From Flavobacterium cauense R2A-7 (GTDB taxonomy: Bacteria > Bacteroidota > Bacteroidia > Flavobacteriales > Flavobacteriaceae): a stretch of DNA of 64,000 nt. The notes under the pieces are model-generated. The model saw only the letters and a program-made list of their open reading frames with translations. It was not told the DNA's origin and made no database searches. A program made the translations under genes and the position numbers. The DNA lies in the NCBI RefSeq assembly GCF_000498475.1, contig NZ_AVBI01000019.1:647268-711267 (forward strand), read 5' to 3'. Shown here one piece after another: positions 17,827 to 25,851 of this stretch (position 1 is the first letter of the stretch; each line of letters begins with the position of its first letter).

Positions 17827-20433
17827 ATGAACTTAAATAACTTTACCATTAAATCACAAGAAGCCATTCAGCAAGCACAACAAATTGCGCAAGGCTTCGG
17901 ACAACAACAACTCGAAAACGAACACCTTTTTAAAGGGATTCTTGAGGTCGATGAAAATGTTGCTCCTTTTATTTTAAAGAAACTGAATGTTAACGTCGAT
18001 TTATTCAAACAAATATTAGACAGTACCATTCAGAGTTTTCCAAAGGTTTCCGGTGGCGACATCATGCTCTCCAGAGAAGCCAACAACACGCTTTTAGAAG
18101 CCAACAACATTGCCAAAAAAATGACCGATGAATACGTTTCCATCGAGCATTTAATCCTGGCGATTTTCAAATCGAAAAGCAAAGTTGCCCAAATTTTAAA
18201 AGATCAGGGCGTAACCGAAAAAGGTCTGGAAGCCGCCATTGCCGAAATCCGAAAAGGAGAACGCGTAACCTCAGCTTCTGCTGAAGAAACTTATAACGCC
18301 TTAAACAAATACGCCAAAAACCTCAACGAATTAGCCCGCACCGGAAAACTAGATCCCGTTATCGGTCGTGATGAGGAAATCCGTCGTGTATTACAGATTC
18401 TTACCCGAAGAACCAAAAACAACCCAATGTTAGTCGGTGAACCCGGTGTAGGTAAAACCGCAATTGCCGAAGGTTTGGCACACCGAATCGTAGACGGCGA
18501 CGTACCCGAAAACCTAAAAGACAAAATCGTTTTCTCTTTGGATATGGGTGCCTTAATCGCCGGAGCGAAATACAAAGGAGAATTTGAAGAGCGTTTGAAA
18601 TCGGTAGTAAAAGAAGTAACTTCTGCCGAAGGCGATATCGTACTTTTTATTGACGAAATCCACACTTTAGTGGGTGCCGGCGGTGGTGAAGGCGCTATGG
18701 ACGCTGCCAACATTTTAAAACCCGCATTAGCCCGCGGTGAACTAAGAGCCATCGGAGCCACTACGCTTGACGAATATCAAAAGTATTTCGAAAAAGACAA
18801 AGCTTTGGAACGTCGTTTCCAAAAAGTAATGGTGGACGAACCGGATACCGAAAGCGCCATTTCCATCTTACGCGGAATCAAAGAGAAATACGAAACCCAT
18901 CATAAAGTACGCATCAAAGACGATGCAATCATTGCCGCGGTAGAACTGTCGCAACGTTACATTACGAATCGTTTCCTTCCGGATAAAGCCATCGACTTAA
19001 TGGACGAAGCGGCTTCCAAACTCCGCATGGAAATCAACTCCAAACCCGAAGAACTCGACGTTTTGGACCGAAAAATCATGCAATTGGAAATCGAAATCGA
19101 AGCCATCAAACGTGAGAACGACGAGAACAAATTAAAGATTCTCGGCTTGGACTTGGCGAATCTGAAAGAAGAACGCAACGAGATTTTCACCAAATGGAAA
19201 TCCGAAAAAGATGTAGTCGATAACATTCAAACGGTTAAACAAGAAATAGAAGATTTTAAAGCCGAAGCCGAACGTGCCGAACGTGATGGCGATTACGGAA
19301 AAGTAGCCGAAATCCGTTACGGAAAAATCAAAGAAGCCACGGAAAAACTCGAAGTACTGCAAAAACAATTACAGGAAAACCAAGCCGGAACTTCCCTAAT
19401 AAAAGAAGAAGTAACGCACGACGATATCGCCGAAGTGGTAGCCAAATGGACCGGCGTTCCGGTAACCAAAATGCTCCAAAGCGAACGCGAAAAGTTATTA
19501 AAACTGGAAGACGAATTACATAATCGTGTAGTTGGTCAGGAAGAAGCCATTCAGGCGATTAGTGATGCCGTACGCAGAAGCCGTGCCGGTTTACAGGATC
19601 CTAAAAAACCAATCGGTTCGTTCTTATTCCTTGGTACCACTGGTGTCGGTAAAACCGAATTGGCAAAAGCGTTGGCCGAATATTTATTCGACGACGAAAA
19701 CGCCATGACCAGAATCGACATGAGCGAATATCAGGAACGTCACAGCGTAAGCCGATTAGTTGGTGCGCCTCCGGGATATGTAGGATATGATGAAGGCGGT
19801 CAGTTAACCGAAGCCGTACGTCGCAAACCGTATTCTGTAGTATTATTGGATGAAATCGAAAAAGCACATCCGGACACGTTCAATATCTTACTACAAGTAT
19901 TAGACGAAGGACGTTTAACCGACAACAAAGGACGTTTGGCCGATTTCAAAAACACCATCATCATCATGACGTCCAACATGGGAAGCGCCATCATACAAGA
20001 GAAATTCGAGAACTTAAAAGGCGGAATCGAAGCAGCTACCGAAGCAGCCAAAACCGAAGTCTTAGGCTTGTTAAAACAAACCGTTCGTCCCGAATTCATC
20101 AACCGTATCGACGAAATCGTGATGTTCACTCCGCTAAGCAGCGACAACATCAAAGAAATCGTAGGCTTGCAGTTAAAAAGCGTTATCAAAATGCTGGCAC
20201 ACCAACACATCACAATGGATGCCACTCCGGAAGCAATCGCCTATCTTTCCGAGAAAGGATACGATCCAACTTTTGGCGCAAGACCGGTAAAACGAGTAAT
20301 CCAGAAAGACGTTCTCAACGAACTGTCAAAACAGATTCTCTCCGGCAAAGTCAAAACCGACAGTATCATACTGTTAGACAGCTTCAACGGGCAACTGGTT
20401 TTCAGAAACCAATCCGATGAAATTAAAGCGTAA
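17827..20433 (+). CDS. clpB: ATP-dependent disaggregase ClpB
   Basis: A hexameric AAA+ chaperone that pulls proteins out of aggregates together with DnaK. 868 residues: N-domain about 1-145, first AAA+ module with Walker A GEPGVGKT (204-211), coiled-coil M-domain about 405-525 (which separates ClpB from ClpA and ClpC), second AAA+ module with Walker A GTTGVGKT (603-610) and GYVGYDEGG, then a C-terminal small domain. The internal second Met start seen in some ClpB proteins is not obvious. It is monocistronic: strong terminator at 20461. Likely heat-induced through the motifs at 17692-17745. Confidence 0.97.
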   Translation: MNLNNFTIKSQEAIQQAQQIAQGFGQQQLENEHLFKGILEVDENVAPFILKKLNVNVDLFKQILDSTIQSFPKVSGGDIMLSREANNTLLEANNIAKKMTDEYVSIEHLILAIFKSKSKVAQILKDQGVTEKGLEAAIAEIRKGERVTSASAEETYNALNKYAKNLNELARTGKLDPVIGRDEEIRRVLQILTRRTKNNPMLVGEPGVGKTAIAEGLAHRIVDGDVPENLKDKIVFSLDMGALIAGAKYKGEFEERLKSVVKEVTSAEGDIVLFIDEIHTLVGAGGGEGAMDAANILKPALARGELRAIGATTLDEYQKYFEKDKALERRFQKVMVDEPDTESAISILRGIKEKYETHHKVRIKDDAIIAAVELSQRYITNRFLPDKAIDLMDEAASKLRMEINSKPEELDVLDRKIMQLEIEIEAIKRENDENKLKILGLDLANLKEERNEIFTKWKSEKDVVDNIQTVKQEIEDFKAEAERAERDGDYGKVAEIRYGKIKEATEKLEVLQKQLQENQAGTSLIKEEVTHDDIAEVVAKWTGVPVTKMLQSEREKLLKLEDELHNRVVGQEEAIQAISDAVRRSRAGLQDPKKPIGSFLFLGTTGVGKTELAKALAEYLFDDENAMTRIDMSEYQERHSVSRLVGAPPGYVGYDEGGQLTEAVRRKPYSVVLLDEIEKAHPDTFNILLQVLDEGRLTDNKGRLADFKNTIIIMTSNMGSAIIQEKFENLKGGIEAATEAAKTEVLGLLKQTVRPEFINRIDEIVMFTPLSSDNIKEIVGLQLKSVIKMLAHQHITMDATPEAIAYLSEKGYDPTFGARPVKRVIQKDVLNELSKQILSGKVKTDSIILLDSFNGQLVFRNQSDEIKA

Positions 20434-20460
20434 ATAGTTTTTCATATTATTTTTGGTTGT

Positions 20461-20498
20461 ACCCGACTGGTTTCAAAGCATCAGTCGGGTATTTTTTT
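20461..20498 (+). terminator. terminator after clpB
   Basis: ACCCGACTG (20461-20469) / CAGTCGGGT (20482-20490), then seven T. Confidence 0.9.
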
Positions 20499-20574
20499 GG
20501 AGCGAAAGGGCAACGCTTCTTTGCAATCCCTTTTCCTGCTGTCTGCTTTGCAAGGCACCGCTCCCATCAGGGCT
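20499..20574 (-). repeat. structured intergenic repeat, copy B
   Basis: Read on the minus strand it begins AGCCCTGATGGGAGCGG, the same opening as copy D, contains AGACAGCAGG, and ends CCCTTTCGCTCC as copy D ends TTCGCTCC. The central variable hairpin is shorter (TGC-CTTGCAAA-GCA). It lies immediately after the clpB terminator. Confidence 0.7.
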
Positions 20575-20637
20575 ATTGAGTGGTGGTCTTACTTAAAATC
20601 AACATTTCATAAAACAATTGCAATAACTATTTGGTTA

Positions 20638-20826
20638 GGCACATTCGTATTCTACCTCGGCGCATCCTTTCTTTGATTCGACTCATTCTTTCTCTGCCTC
20701 GACGCATTCTTTTTCTGTCTCGTCGCATTCATAATCTGTCTTGGCGCATTCATTTTTTGCCTTGGCGCATTCATATTTTACTTCTGCGCATTGACTTTCT
20801 TTCTCAACGCATTTATTTTCTGCCTG
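20638..20826. repeat. nine-unit degenerate 21-bp tandem array
   Basis: Nine contiguous 21-base units, best read on the plus strand as GGCGCATTCATTTTTTGCCTT with substitutions but no indels, so the 7-codon phase is kept in every frame. Both strands keep a long open frame. There are no spacers, so it is not CRISPR. See the peptide entry at 20683-20838. Confidence 0.85.
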
Positions 20827-20838
20827 ACTTCCTACCAT
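20683..20838 (-). CDS. possible 51-residue cysteine-heptad peptide encoded by the 21-bp array
   Basis: ATG at 20838 is preceded by an A-rich leader. The peptide has Cys at positions 10, 17, 24, 31, 38 and 45, exactly every seven residues, in heptads such as ECAKAKN and ECAKTDY with Ala, Thr or Val three residues after each Cys. That pattern would put Cys and small residues at the a and d positions of a coiled coil. The frame ends at TGA 20685-20683, which replaces the next Cys codon (TGC to TGA); beyond it the heptads resume and run to TAA at 20637-20635. No clear promoter or homologue is known to me. It may be a decayed gene or only a reading of the repeat. Confidence 0.25.
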   Translation of the reverse strand: MVGSQAENKCVEKESQCAEVKYECAKAKNECAKTDYECDETEKECVEAEKE

Positions 20839-20937
20839 TTCTTTTATGGTAAAAGCTTACTTGTCCTCTGCATCGTATTACATTTAAAAAACATGCATCA
20901 TAAACAGCACAAAATTTCACTACTAACTATATTTTTC

Positions 20938-20945
20938 TATTTTTG
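20938..20945 (+). promoter_or_regulatory. -7 promoter element of the MFS transporter gene
   Basis: TATTTTTG, 21 bases before ATG 20967. Confidence 0.5.
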
Positions 20946-20966
20946 GCATCCTAACCAAACCCAAAA

Positions 20967-22211
20967 ATGAAAGAATTCACCTTTAACGAAAAACTGAAAC
21001 ACCTGTTTTCCTTTCCTGTAATTGTCGCCGCCTTAGGCTATTTCGTAGACATTTACGACTTACTCCTGTTCGGGATCGTGCGTGTTCCCAGTTTAAAAGA
21101 CATGAATCTTGACGTAGACACCGCCGGCACTTTAATCCTAAACTATCAAATGGTTGGCTTATTGTTGGGCGGAATCCTTTGGGGCGTTTTAGGCGATAAG
21201 AAAGGAAGGCTCTCTGTTTTATTCGGCTCCATCTTAGTGTACTCTTTGGCCAATATCGCTTGCGGGTTCTTACCGCAAATGCCTTTTGAAGACAAAACAA
21301 CGGTGTATGCCCTACTCCGTTTTATTGCCGGAATTGGTCTTGCCGGAGAATTAGGCGCCGGAATTACTTTAGTTTCCGAATCTTTACCCAAACAACTACG
21401 CGCCATAGGAACGTCTATTGTAGCAGGTTTTGGTTTGTTAGGTGCCGTGGTAGCACAATTAACCGTAGAATTGGCCGGAGATTGGACCATTGCCTACTTC
21501 ATTGGCGGTGGTTTAGGATTAATGCTGTTATTACTCCGTGTAAGCGTTGCGGAATCGGGAATTTACAACGAGATCAAACACGACAGCGAGATCAAAAAAG
21601 GAAACTTCTTTTCGTTCTTTACCAATTGGGACCGTTTTATAAAATACATGAAATGCATCGCCATAGGCTTACCAACATGGTTCTGTATCGGCATCCTTGC
21701 TATGATGGCCAATCAGTTTGCACCGGTTATGGGCATTACTTCCATCACACCCGGAAAAGCAATCATGTGGGCTTATGTTGGAATATCAGTGGGAGATTTC
21801 GCCAGCGGATTCATTTCGCATTGGCTGCACTCGCGCAAGAAAGCCATTTTCTATATGATGTTGTTTACCATTGTTGGCGTTTGTCTGTTACTTTTCAGCG
21901 GAACTAAATCGGAGAACATGTATTACTTTTATTGCGCATGGTTAGGATTAGGAACGGGATATTGGGCCATGTTTGTTACGGTGGGTTCGGAGCAGTTCGG
22001 GACTAACATCCGCAGTACGGCAACCACGACCATCCCCAATATGGTTCGCGGACTCGTTCCGGTAATGTTACTCGCTTTTGATGGTTTAAAAGTTAACAGC
22101 GGTGTAATTACGGCGGCAGCAATTGTTGGTTTAATTGCGTTTACACTCGGCATTTATTCGACACTAACCATTGAAGAAACCCACAACAAAGACTTGGATT
22201 TCAACGAATAA
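20967..22211 (+). CDS. major facilitator superfamily transporter
   Basis: A 414-residue inner membrane protein with 12 predicted transmembrane segments. The MFS loop motif appears as GDKKGR after helix 2, and AGIGLAGELGAGITLVSE in helix 4 resembles metabolite:H+ symporters (organic-acid or sugar type). ALGYFVDIYDLLLFG in helix 1 also fits that subgroup. The cytoplasmic central loop is about residues 200-225. Substrate unknown. It stands alone between a 533-base non-coding region and a strong terminator. Confidence 0.85.
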   Translation: MKEFTFNEKLKHLFSFPVIVAALGYFVDIYDLLLFGIVRVPSLKDMNLDVDTAGTLILNYQMVGLLLGGILWGVLGDKKGRLSVLFGSILVYSLANIACGFLPQMPFEDKTTVYALLRFIAGIGLAGELGAGITLVSESLPKQLRAIGTSIVAGFGLLGAVVAQLTVELAGDWTIAYFIGGGLGLMLLLLRVSVAESGIYNEIKHDSEIKKGNFFSFFTNWDRFIKYMKCIAIGLPTWFCIGILAMMANQFAPVMGITSITPGKAIMWAYVGISVGDFASGFISHWLHSRKKAIFYMMLFTIVGVCLLLFSGTKSENMYYFYCAWLGLGTGYWAMFVTVGSEQFGTNIRSTATTTIPNMVRGLVPVMLLAFDGLKVNSGVITAAAIVGLIAFTLGIYSTLTIEETHNKDLDFNE

Positions 22212-22214
22212 GAC

Positions 22215-22247
22215 AAAAAAAGCTATCCCGAAAGAGATAGCTTTTTT
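22215..22247 (+). terminator. terminator after the MFS transporter gene
   Basis: AAAAAAGCTATC / GATAGCTTTTTT, loop of about 8. Confidence 0.88.
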
Positions 22248-22280
22248 ATTTATATTTACTTTTAATACACTTCTAATCCA

Positions 22281-22811
22281 TTATCCTTTTAGGACTTCAC
22301 CTTTTGAATTCACAACAATTTTTTTAGTTTCCTTGTCTTTTGTGAGTTTCAAATTGTACTGTTTTTTAATGATATCCCCATCTTCTTGAGAATACAAATA
22401 CTTATCGTTACTGATTTTCCAACCTGGATAGGTTTTATATACACCATAAATAACATCCATCGGCAGTTTTACATTTTCATATTTTTCAACTACTCGGGTT
22501 AGTTTGCCTTTTTCATTATAAGTTGCCACCAACGAACCATCTTTTACTCTCATGGTTACCAAATAATTTTCATATCCTTCATAATCTTTACCTAAGTCGT
22601 AGGCTATGAACGATTCCTGTAATTGTTTGATTTTTGCGTCTTGATTTTCAAATTCAGGAAGATACACGGAAAAGTCGTTACCGGCTCTTTTAATAACTAT
22701 CTCAGGAAGTTTTTTCAAACTCATACTTTCCTCACTTTGATAGGTTTTGTCCTGAGAATATCCAGTTAGGGCAAACCCAACGATAACTAATAAACAGATT
22801 ATTGATTTCAT
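22281..22811 (-). CDS. secreted protein of unknown function, PepSY-like in outline
   Basis: 176 residues with a signal peptide (about 1-19, ending TGYSQ). The remainder looks like one alpha/beta domain: helix IKQLQESFIAYDLGKDYEGYENY, strands YLVTMRVKDGSLVATYNEKGKLTRVVEKYENVKLP, helix DVIYGVYKTYPGWKI, then more strands. The strand-turn NEKGKL and the VPxxV-YPGW-like helix resemble PepSY-like periplasmic proteins common in Bacteroidota, but I cannot confirm the family. Periplasmic location is inferred. Monocistronic. Confidence 0.65.
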   Translation of the reverse strand: MKSIICLLVIVGFALTGYSQDKTYQSEESMSLKKLPEIVIKRAGNDFSVYLPEFENQDAKIKQLQESFIAYDLGKDYEGYENYLVTMRVKDGSLVATYNEKGKLTRVVEKYENVKLPMDVIYGVYKTYPGWKISNDKYLYSQEDGDIIKKQYNLKLTKDKETKKIVVNSKGEVLKG

Positions 22812-23113
22812 AATGTTCGATTTTTGATTTATAAATATTTATTTATTCATAATGTATAAATCGTAAGGCATATTATTACTTCCCCTTTTTGTTGTATGAA
22901 CTATACATTATTCAGATTCAAAAAAAACAGCATTAGTAATCAATTCTTTAAAATTAAACAATAATTACCGCAAGAGAACTTAGTAGTATGGAAGACAGGA
23001 GTTTAATAGTGTAAAGTTAGTCGATATAGAAATGTTACACTGTTAAAGATTTCAGTATATTTTGTTATAATTTAGAAAGTAGGCGTGCATAAAAAAAGCT
23101 ATCCTAAGATAGC
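22812..23113. other. AT-rich intergenic region, no gene seen
   Basis: The only structure I see is an inverted repeat AGTGTAA (23008-23014) / TTACACT (23035-23041) with a 20-base loop, and the terminator of the next gene at its right end. No TAnnTTTG promoter is clear for the gene at 22811. Confidence 0.5.
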
Positions 23114-23115
23114 TT
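23091..23115 (-). terminator. terminator of the 94-residue protein gene
   Basis: On the minus strand AAGCTATC-TTAG-GATAGCTT followed by a T run. It overlaps the stop codon. Confidence 0.8.
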
Positions 23116-23398
23116 AAACGGTTTTGTAAATTCTTTTAATCGGAATAACGACACCTTGTTTTAAAATGATTCGCTCTTCGGTTAATCCCCAAATTGTGGT
23201 ATCCACCATTTTTTTGGACGTATCATCTTCAAAATAAATTTTAATTTTCAGGTGCTCCAGATTTCCTAAAGTCAGCGCTCTGTCTAATTCTTCTTTACGC
23301 TGTTTGATAGCCTCTTTGTCATCTTCCAAAACATCATTGTTCGGAAAAGATAAACTTCCGATTTTTTCTTTGTCAATAGTTTCAAAATTGTAATTCAT
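23114..23398 (-). CDS. small conserved-looking cytoplasmic protein, unknown function
   Basis: 94 residues, no signal peptide. The first half is acidic and helical (DVLEDDKEAIKQRKEELDRAL); the second half is a run of short strands (HLKIKIYFEDD, VDTTIWGLTEERIILKQG, VVIPIKRIYKT) that resembles a small SH3/Sm-like barrel. A nucleic-acid or protein-binding role is only a guess from that outline. It has its own terminator and an A-rich leader, which supports it as a real gene. Confidence 0.65.
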   Translation of the reverse strand: MNYNFETIDKEKIGSLSFPNNDVLEDDKEAIKQRKEELDRALTLGNLEHLKIKIYFEDDTSKKMVDTTIWGLTEERIILKQGVVIPIKRIYKTV

Positions 23399-23548
23399 GG
23401 TAATTAATAGTTAGTTAGTTTGATTTTGGTTTTCTAAATTTATTAAAAAAAATATTAAAAAGTTAGCATCAACCCCTTTTTTTAGTAATTTTCACTAAAA
23501 TTTCACAACAGTACGTTTTCAACAAAACCTAACTTTCTGACAGTAACC

Positions 23549-24097
23549 ATGCTAATTTTCGATTTTACTGATTTTCCCTTACTTCAAACCGAACGATTAT
23601 TGCTTAGACAAATAATTAAAGAAGACGCCAATGAAATGTTTGCGTTACGTTCCAATCCGGAAATCATGAAATACATTCCCCGTGAAATGCCAAAAAACAT
23701 TGATGATGCTGTAAAACACATCGAATTCATGCAGGGATTGTTGGAAAGTGGTGAATGTATTAACTGGGCAATCTGTTTGAAAGAAGATAACGTATTGATT
23801 GGCAATATTGGCTATTTCAGAATGCAGCCCGAAAACCACCGTGCCGAAATAGGCTACATGCTCGGACCGGAATTTCAGGGAAAAGGAATCATGCAGGAAG
23901 CCTTAACAAAAATTATCAATTATGGTTTTGAAACCATGAAACTTCATTCCATAGAAGCGGTAACTGATCCTGAAAATTATGCTTCATGGGGTTTATTGGA
24001 AAAAAATGGTTTTATCCGTGAAGGGCACTTCAAAGAAGATTGTTTTTGGCAGGGAAAATACCTGGACAGCTTTGTGTATTCGCTTTTGAATAAATAA
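23549..24097 (+). CDS. GNAT family N-acetyltransferase, RimJ/RimL-like
   Basis: Transfers an acetyl group from acetyl-CoA to an amine, in this subgroup often a ribosomal-protein N-terminus or a small molecule. 182 residues. It begins with the usual TERLLLRQIIKEDANEMFALRSNPEIMKYIP; the acetyl-CoA loop is AEIGYMLGPEFQGKGIMQEAL (about 105-125) and ENYASWGLLEKNGF follows. Substrate unknown. Convergent with the OmpW gene, sharing the hairpin at 24100. Confidence 0.88.
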   Translation: MLIFDFTDFPLLQTERLLLRQIIKEDANEMFALRSNPEIMKYIPREMPKNIDDAVKHIEFMQGLLESGECINWAICLKEDNVLIGNIGYFRMQPENHRAEIGYMLGPEFQGKGIMQEALTKIINYGFETMKLHSIEAVTDPENYASWGLLEKNGFIREGHFKEDCFWQGKYLDSFVYSLLNK

Positions 24098-24099
24098 AA

Positions 24100-24123
24100 A
24101 AAGTCCGCTTTACAGCGGACTTT
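24100..24123 (-). terminator. terminator between the acetyltransferase gene and the ompW-like gene
   Basis: AAAGTCCGCT (24100-24109) / AGCGGACTTT (24114-24123). The longer T run is on the minus strand, so it chiefly serves the ompW-like gene. Confidence 0.85.
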
Positions 24124-24142
24124 CAAACCAAAAAACTATCAA

Positions 24143-24829
24143 TTAAAACTTCACTCCCACACCCATTCCTATAATCCACGGATTGATATCCACTTTTGCA
24201 GGAATGCTTAAACCGGGCGCAAGGTTTGAAGCATCTACGGTAACATCTGTTTTTAAGAACAAGCGTTTCACATCGGCGTTGATAAAAAACTTATCGGTAA
24301 CCATTAAGTCAAAACCGGCTTGAGCTGCATAACCAAATGCATTGTCATAACTAACATCTTTAACCACATCACCGGGTTTTACGTCGTAAAAAATGGTATA
24401 ATTTACACCAGCACCCAAATAAGGTTTAAACACATTGTCGCACGATTGATTGAAATGATATTGAACTGTTAATGTTGGCGGTAATAATCGAACCGAACCC
24501 AAATCAACATTAAAGTTTGTTGGTCCGCCAATGGCTGAAATATCAGAACCAACGGTATTTACATCGTGTTTTGTTGTACCTAAAATTAATTCGGCTGCAA
24601 TGTTTTTAGTGAAATAATAGGTAAAATCTAACTCGGGTACCAAGGCTGTCGAAATGGAAACATCACCACCAATTGTTTCGATAGACGCGCTTTCGTTAGG
24701 AACCACTCCGATTCCTCTAACACGTACTTTCCATCTTGAAAAATCTGCTGATTTGGTTTCTGTTTTCTCTTGAGCAAATCCAACGCTTAAAAAAGACATC
24801 GCTAATAGGGCAAATACAATTCTTTTCAT
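24143..24829 (-). CDS. OmpW family outer membrane protein
   Basis: 228 residues with a signal peptide (1-19, ending VGFAQ). The mature part shows the OmpW pattern: WKVRVRGIGVVPNESAS, LVPELDFTYYFTKNIAAELILGTTKHDV, LPPTLTVQYHFN, KPYLGAGVNYTIFYD, GYAAQAGFDLMVTDKFFINADVKRLFLKTDV and a C-terminal strand ending VGVKF. OmpW forms an eight-stranded barrel that passes small hydrophobic molecules. Promoter element at 24854. Confidence 0.9.
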   Translation of the reverse strand: MKRIVFALLAMSFLSVGFAQEKTETKSADFSRWKVRVRGIGVVPNESASIETIGGDVSISTALVPELDFTYYFTKNIAAELILGTTKHDVNTVGSDISAIGGPTNFNVDLGSVRLLPPTLTVQYHFNQSCDNVFKPYLGAGVNYTIFYDVKPGDVVKDVSYDNAFGYAAQAGFDLMVTDKFFINADVKRLFLKTDVTVDASNLAPGLSIPAKVDINPWIIGMGVGVKF

Positions 24830-24853
24830 TTTTGTTTGTTTTTAATTACACTT

Positions 24854-24861
24854 CAAAAGTA
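24854..24861 (-). promoter_or_regulatory. -7 promoter element of the ompW-like gene
   Basis: The minus strand reads TACTTTTG, 24 bases before the ATG. Confidence 0.5.
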
Positions 24862-24951
24862 CCCCTCAAAAACCACGAAAAGGCTGATAAAAATCATAGT
24901 CAAAAAAGTATTTTCGCTTTATTTACTCTTTAATATTCGACTAATTGTTCA

Positions 24952-24959
24952 TACATTTG
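24952..24959 (+). promoter_or_regulatory. -7 promoter element of smpB
   Basis: TACATTTG ends only 7 bases before ATG 24967. If used, the mRNA starts within a few bases of the start codon. Confidence 0.5.
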
Positions 24960-24966
24960 TCGTCCT

Positions 24967-25419
24967 ATGCAAAAAACGGTCAACATCCTTAATAAAAGAG
25001 CCAAATTCGATTATGAAATACTCGAAAAATATACAGCTGGTATTGTCTTGACCGGAACTGAAATCAAATCCATCCGTTTAGGAAAAGCAGGTATCGCGGA
25101 GAGTTTCTGTGAATTCCACGGAACAGAGCTTTTCGTAATCAACTCACACATCGAAGAATACCTTTACGGAACACATTACAACCACAAAGCGAAAAGCGAG
25201 CGCAAATTGTTGCTGAACAAACGCGAGTTGAAAAGTCTTCTGAAAAGTGTGCAGAATAAAGGTTTGACAATTATCCCGTTACGTCTTTTCACCAACGAAA
25301 AAGGTTTGGCGAAAATGGACATCGCACTTTGTCGCGGTAAGAAAACGTACGACAAACGTGAATCGTTGAAAGAACAGGATACCAAACGTGATTTGGATCG
25401 AATTAAGAAATCATTTTAA
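24967..25419 (+). CDS. smpB: SsrA-binding protein SmpB
   Basis: Binds tmRNA and brings it to stalled ribosomes for trans-translation. 150 residues, starting [20 protein letters not shown]. Family motifs are [42 protein letters not shown] and the C-terminal tail [19 protein letters not shown], which enters the mRNA channel. The tmRNA gene itself is not in this window. The promoter element is so close that the transcript may be leaderless. Confidence 0.97.
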   Translation: MQKTVNILNKRAKFDYEILEKYTAGIVLTGTEIKSIRLGKAGIAESFCEFHGTELFVINSHIEEYLYGTHYNHKAKSERKLLLNKRELKSLLKSVQNKGLTIIPLRLFTNEKGLAKMDIALCRGKKTYDKRESLKEQDTKRDLDRIKKSF

Positions 25420-25484
25420 TGTACTTCACTTTTTTGTTTTAAATTTCAGGACAGCATTTGTCTGAAAAACTAACGTCATTTAAA

Positions 25485-25847
25485 ATGAAATCACTGCTTA
25501 AAAACGCCCGGGAACAAAAAGGACTCAAAACTACAGAAGTCGCGCGTTTGCTTTCCATTGACAAAGCCTTAATCAGTAAGTTTGAAAGCGGACAACGCAT
25601 TCCCACCGAAACACAAATTCAAAATCTTGCGAAATTATTGGATATAGATTTAGCAATACTAATGGTGGCTTGGTACAAAGAAAAACTGTTGCATATTTTG
25701 GATTTCAACACCTATTCGATTCAGGCGGTAACGGAAATACTGTCAGAGAAAGGGATCAAAATCGCTCAGGAAGATAAAAAGGAACTTCAGCTGGCCGATA
25801 TTCTTTCGGAAATCGACAATCTGAAAAACAAACTTTCCAATTTATAA
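25485..25847 (+). CDS. XRE-family helix-turn-helix regulator
   Basis: 120 residues from ATG 25485; an in-frame TTG at 25458 would add nine residues but has no support. Residues 1-60 form a Cro/C1-type HTH: LLKNAREQKGLKTTEVARLLSIDKALISKFESGQRIPTETQ. The second half (WYKEKLLHILDFNTYSIQAVTEILSEKGIKI) is helical and may dimerise or sense a signal. No toxin, restriction or phage gene is beside it, so its target is unknown. Its stop is 4 bases from the stop of convergent pcm. Confidence 0.85.
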   Translation: MKSLLKNAREQKGLKTTEVARLLSIDKALISKFESGQRIPTETQIQNLAKLLDIDLAILMVAWYKEKLLHILDFNTYSIQAVTEILSEKGIKIAQEDKKELQLADILSEIDNLKNKLSNL

Positions 25848-25851
25848 TTAA

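Noticed and set aside
18291..18761. Long minus-strand open frame inside clpB
   Set aside because: Mirror of a conserved gene with strong codon bias; no leader or family match.
20683..20685. Selenocysteine codon in the cysteine-heptad peptide
   Set aside because: Suggestive because TGA replaces a Cys codon, but a single-base mutation is far more likely and no Sec genes or SECIS hairpin are seen. Kept only as a point to check.
20638..20826. CRISPR array
   Set aside because: The 21-bp units are contiguous with no spacers and no cas genes are nearby.
20631..20852. A plus-strand protein from the 21-bp array (RRIL heptads, TTG start)
   Set aside because: No promoter, A-rich leader or ATG; composition is unlike any protein here. 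It is most likely the mirror of the array.
23008..23041. Inverted repeat AGTGTAA/TTACACT as a terminator
   Set aside because: Seven-base stem, 20-base loop and no T run; no gene ends at it.
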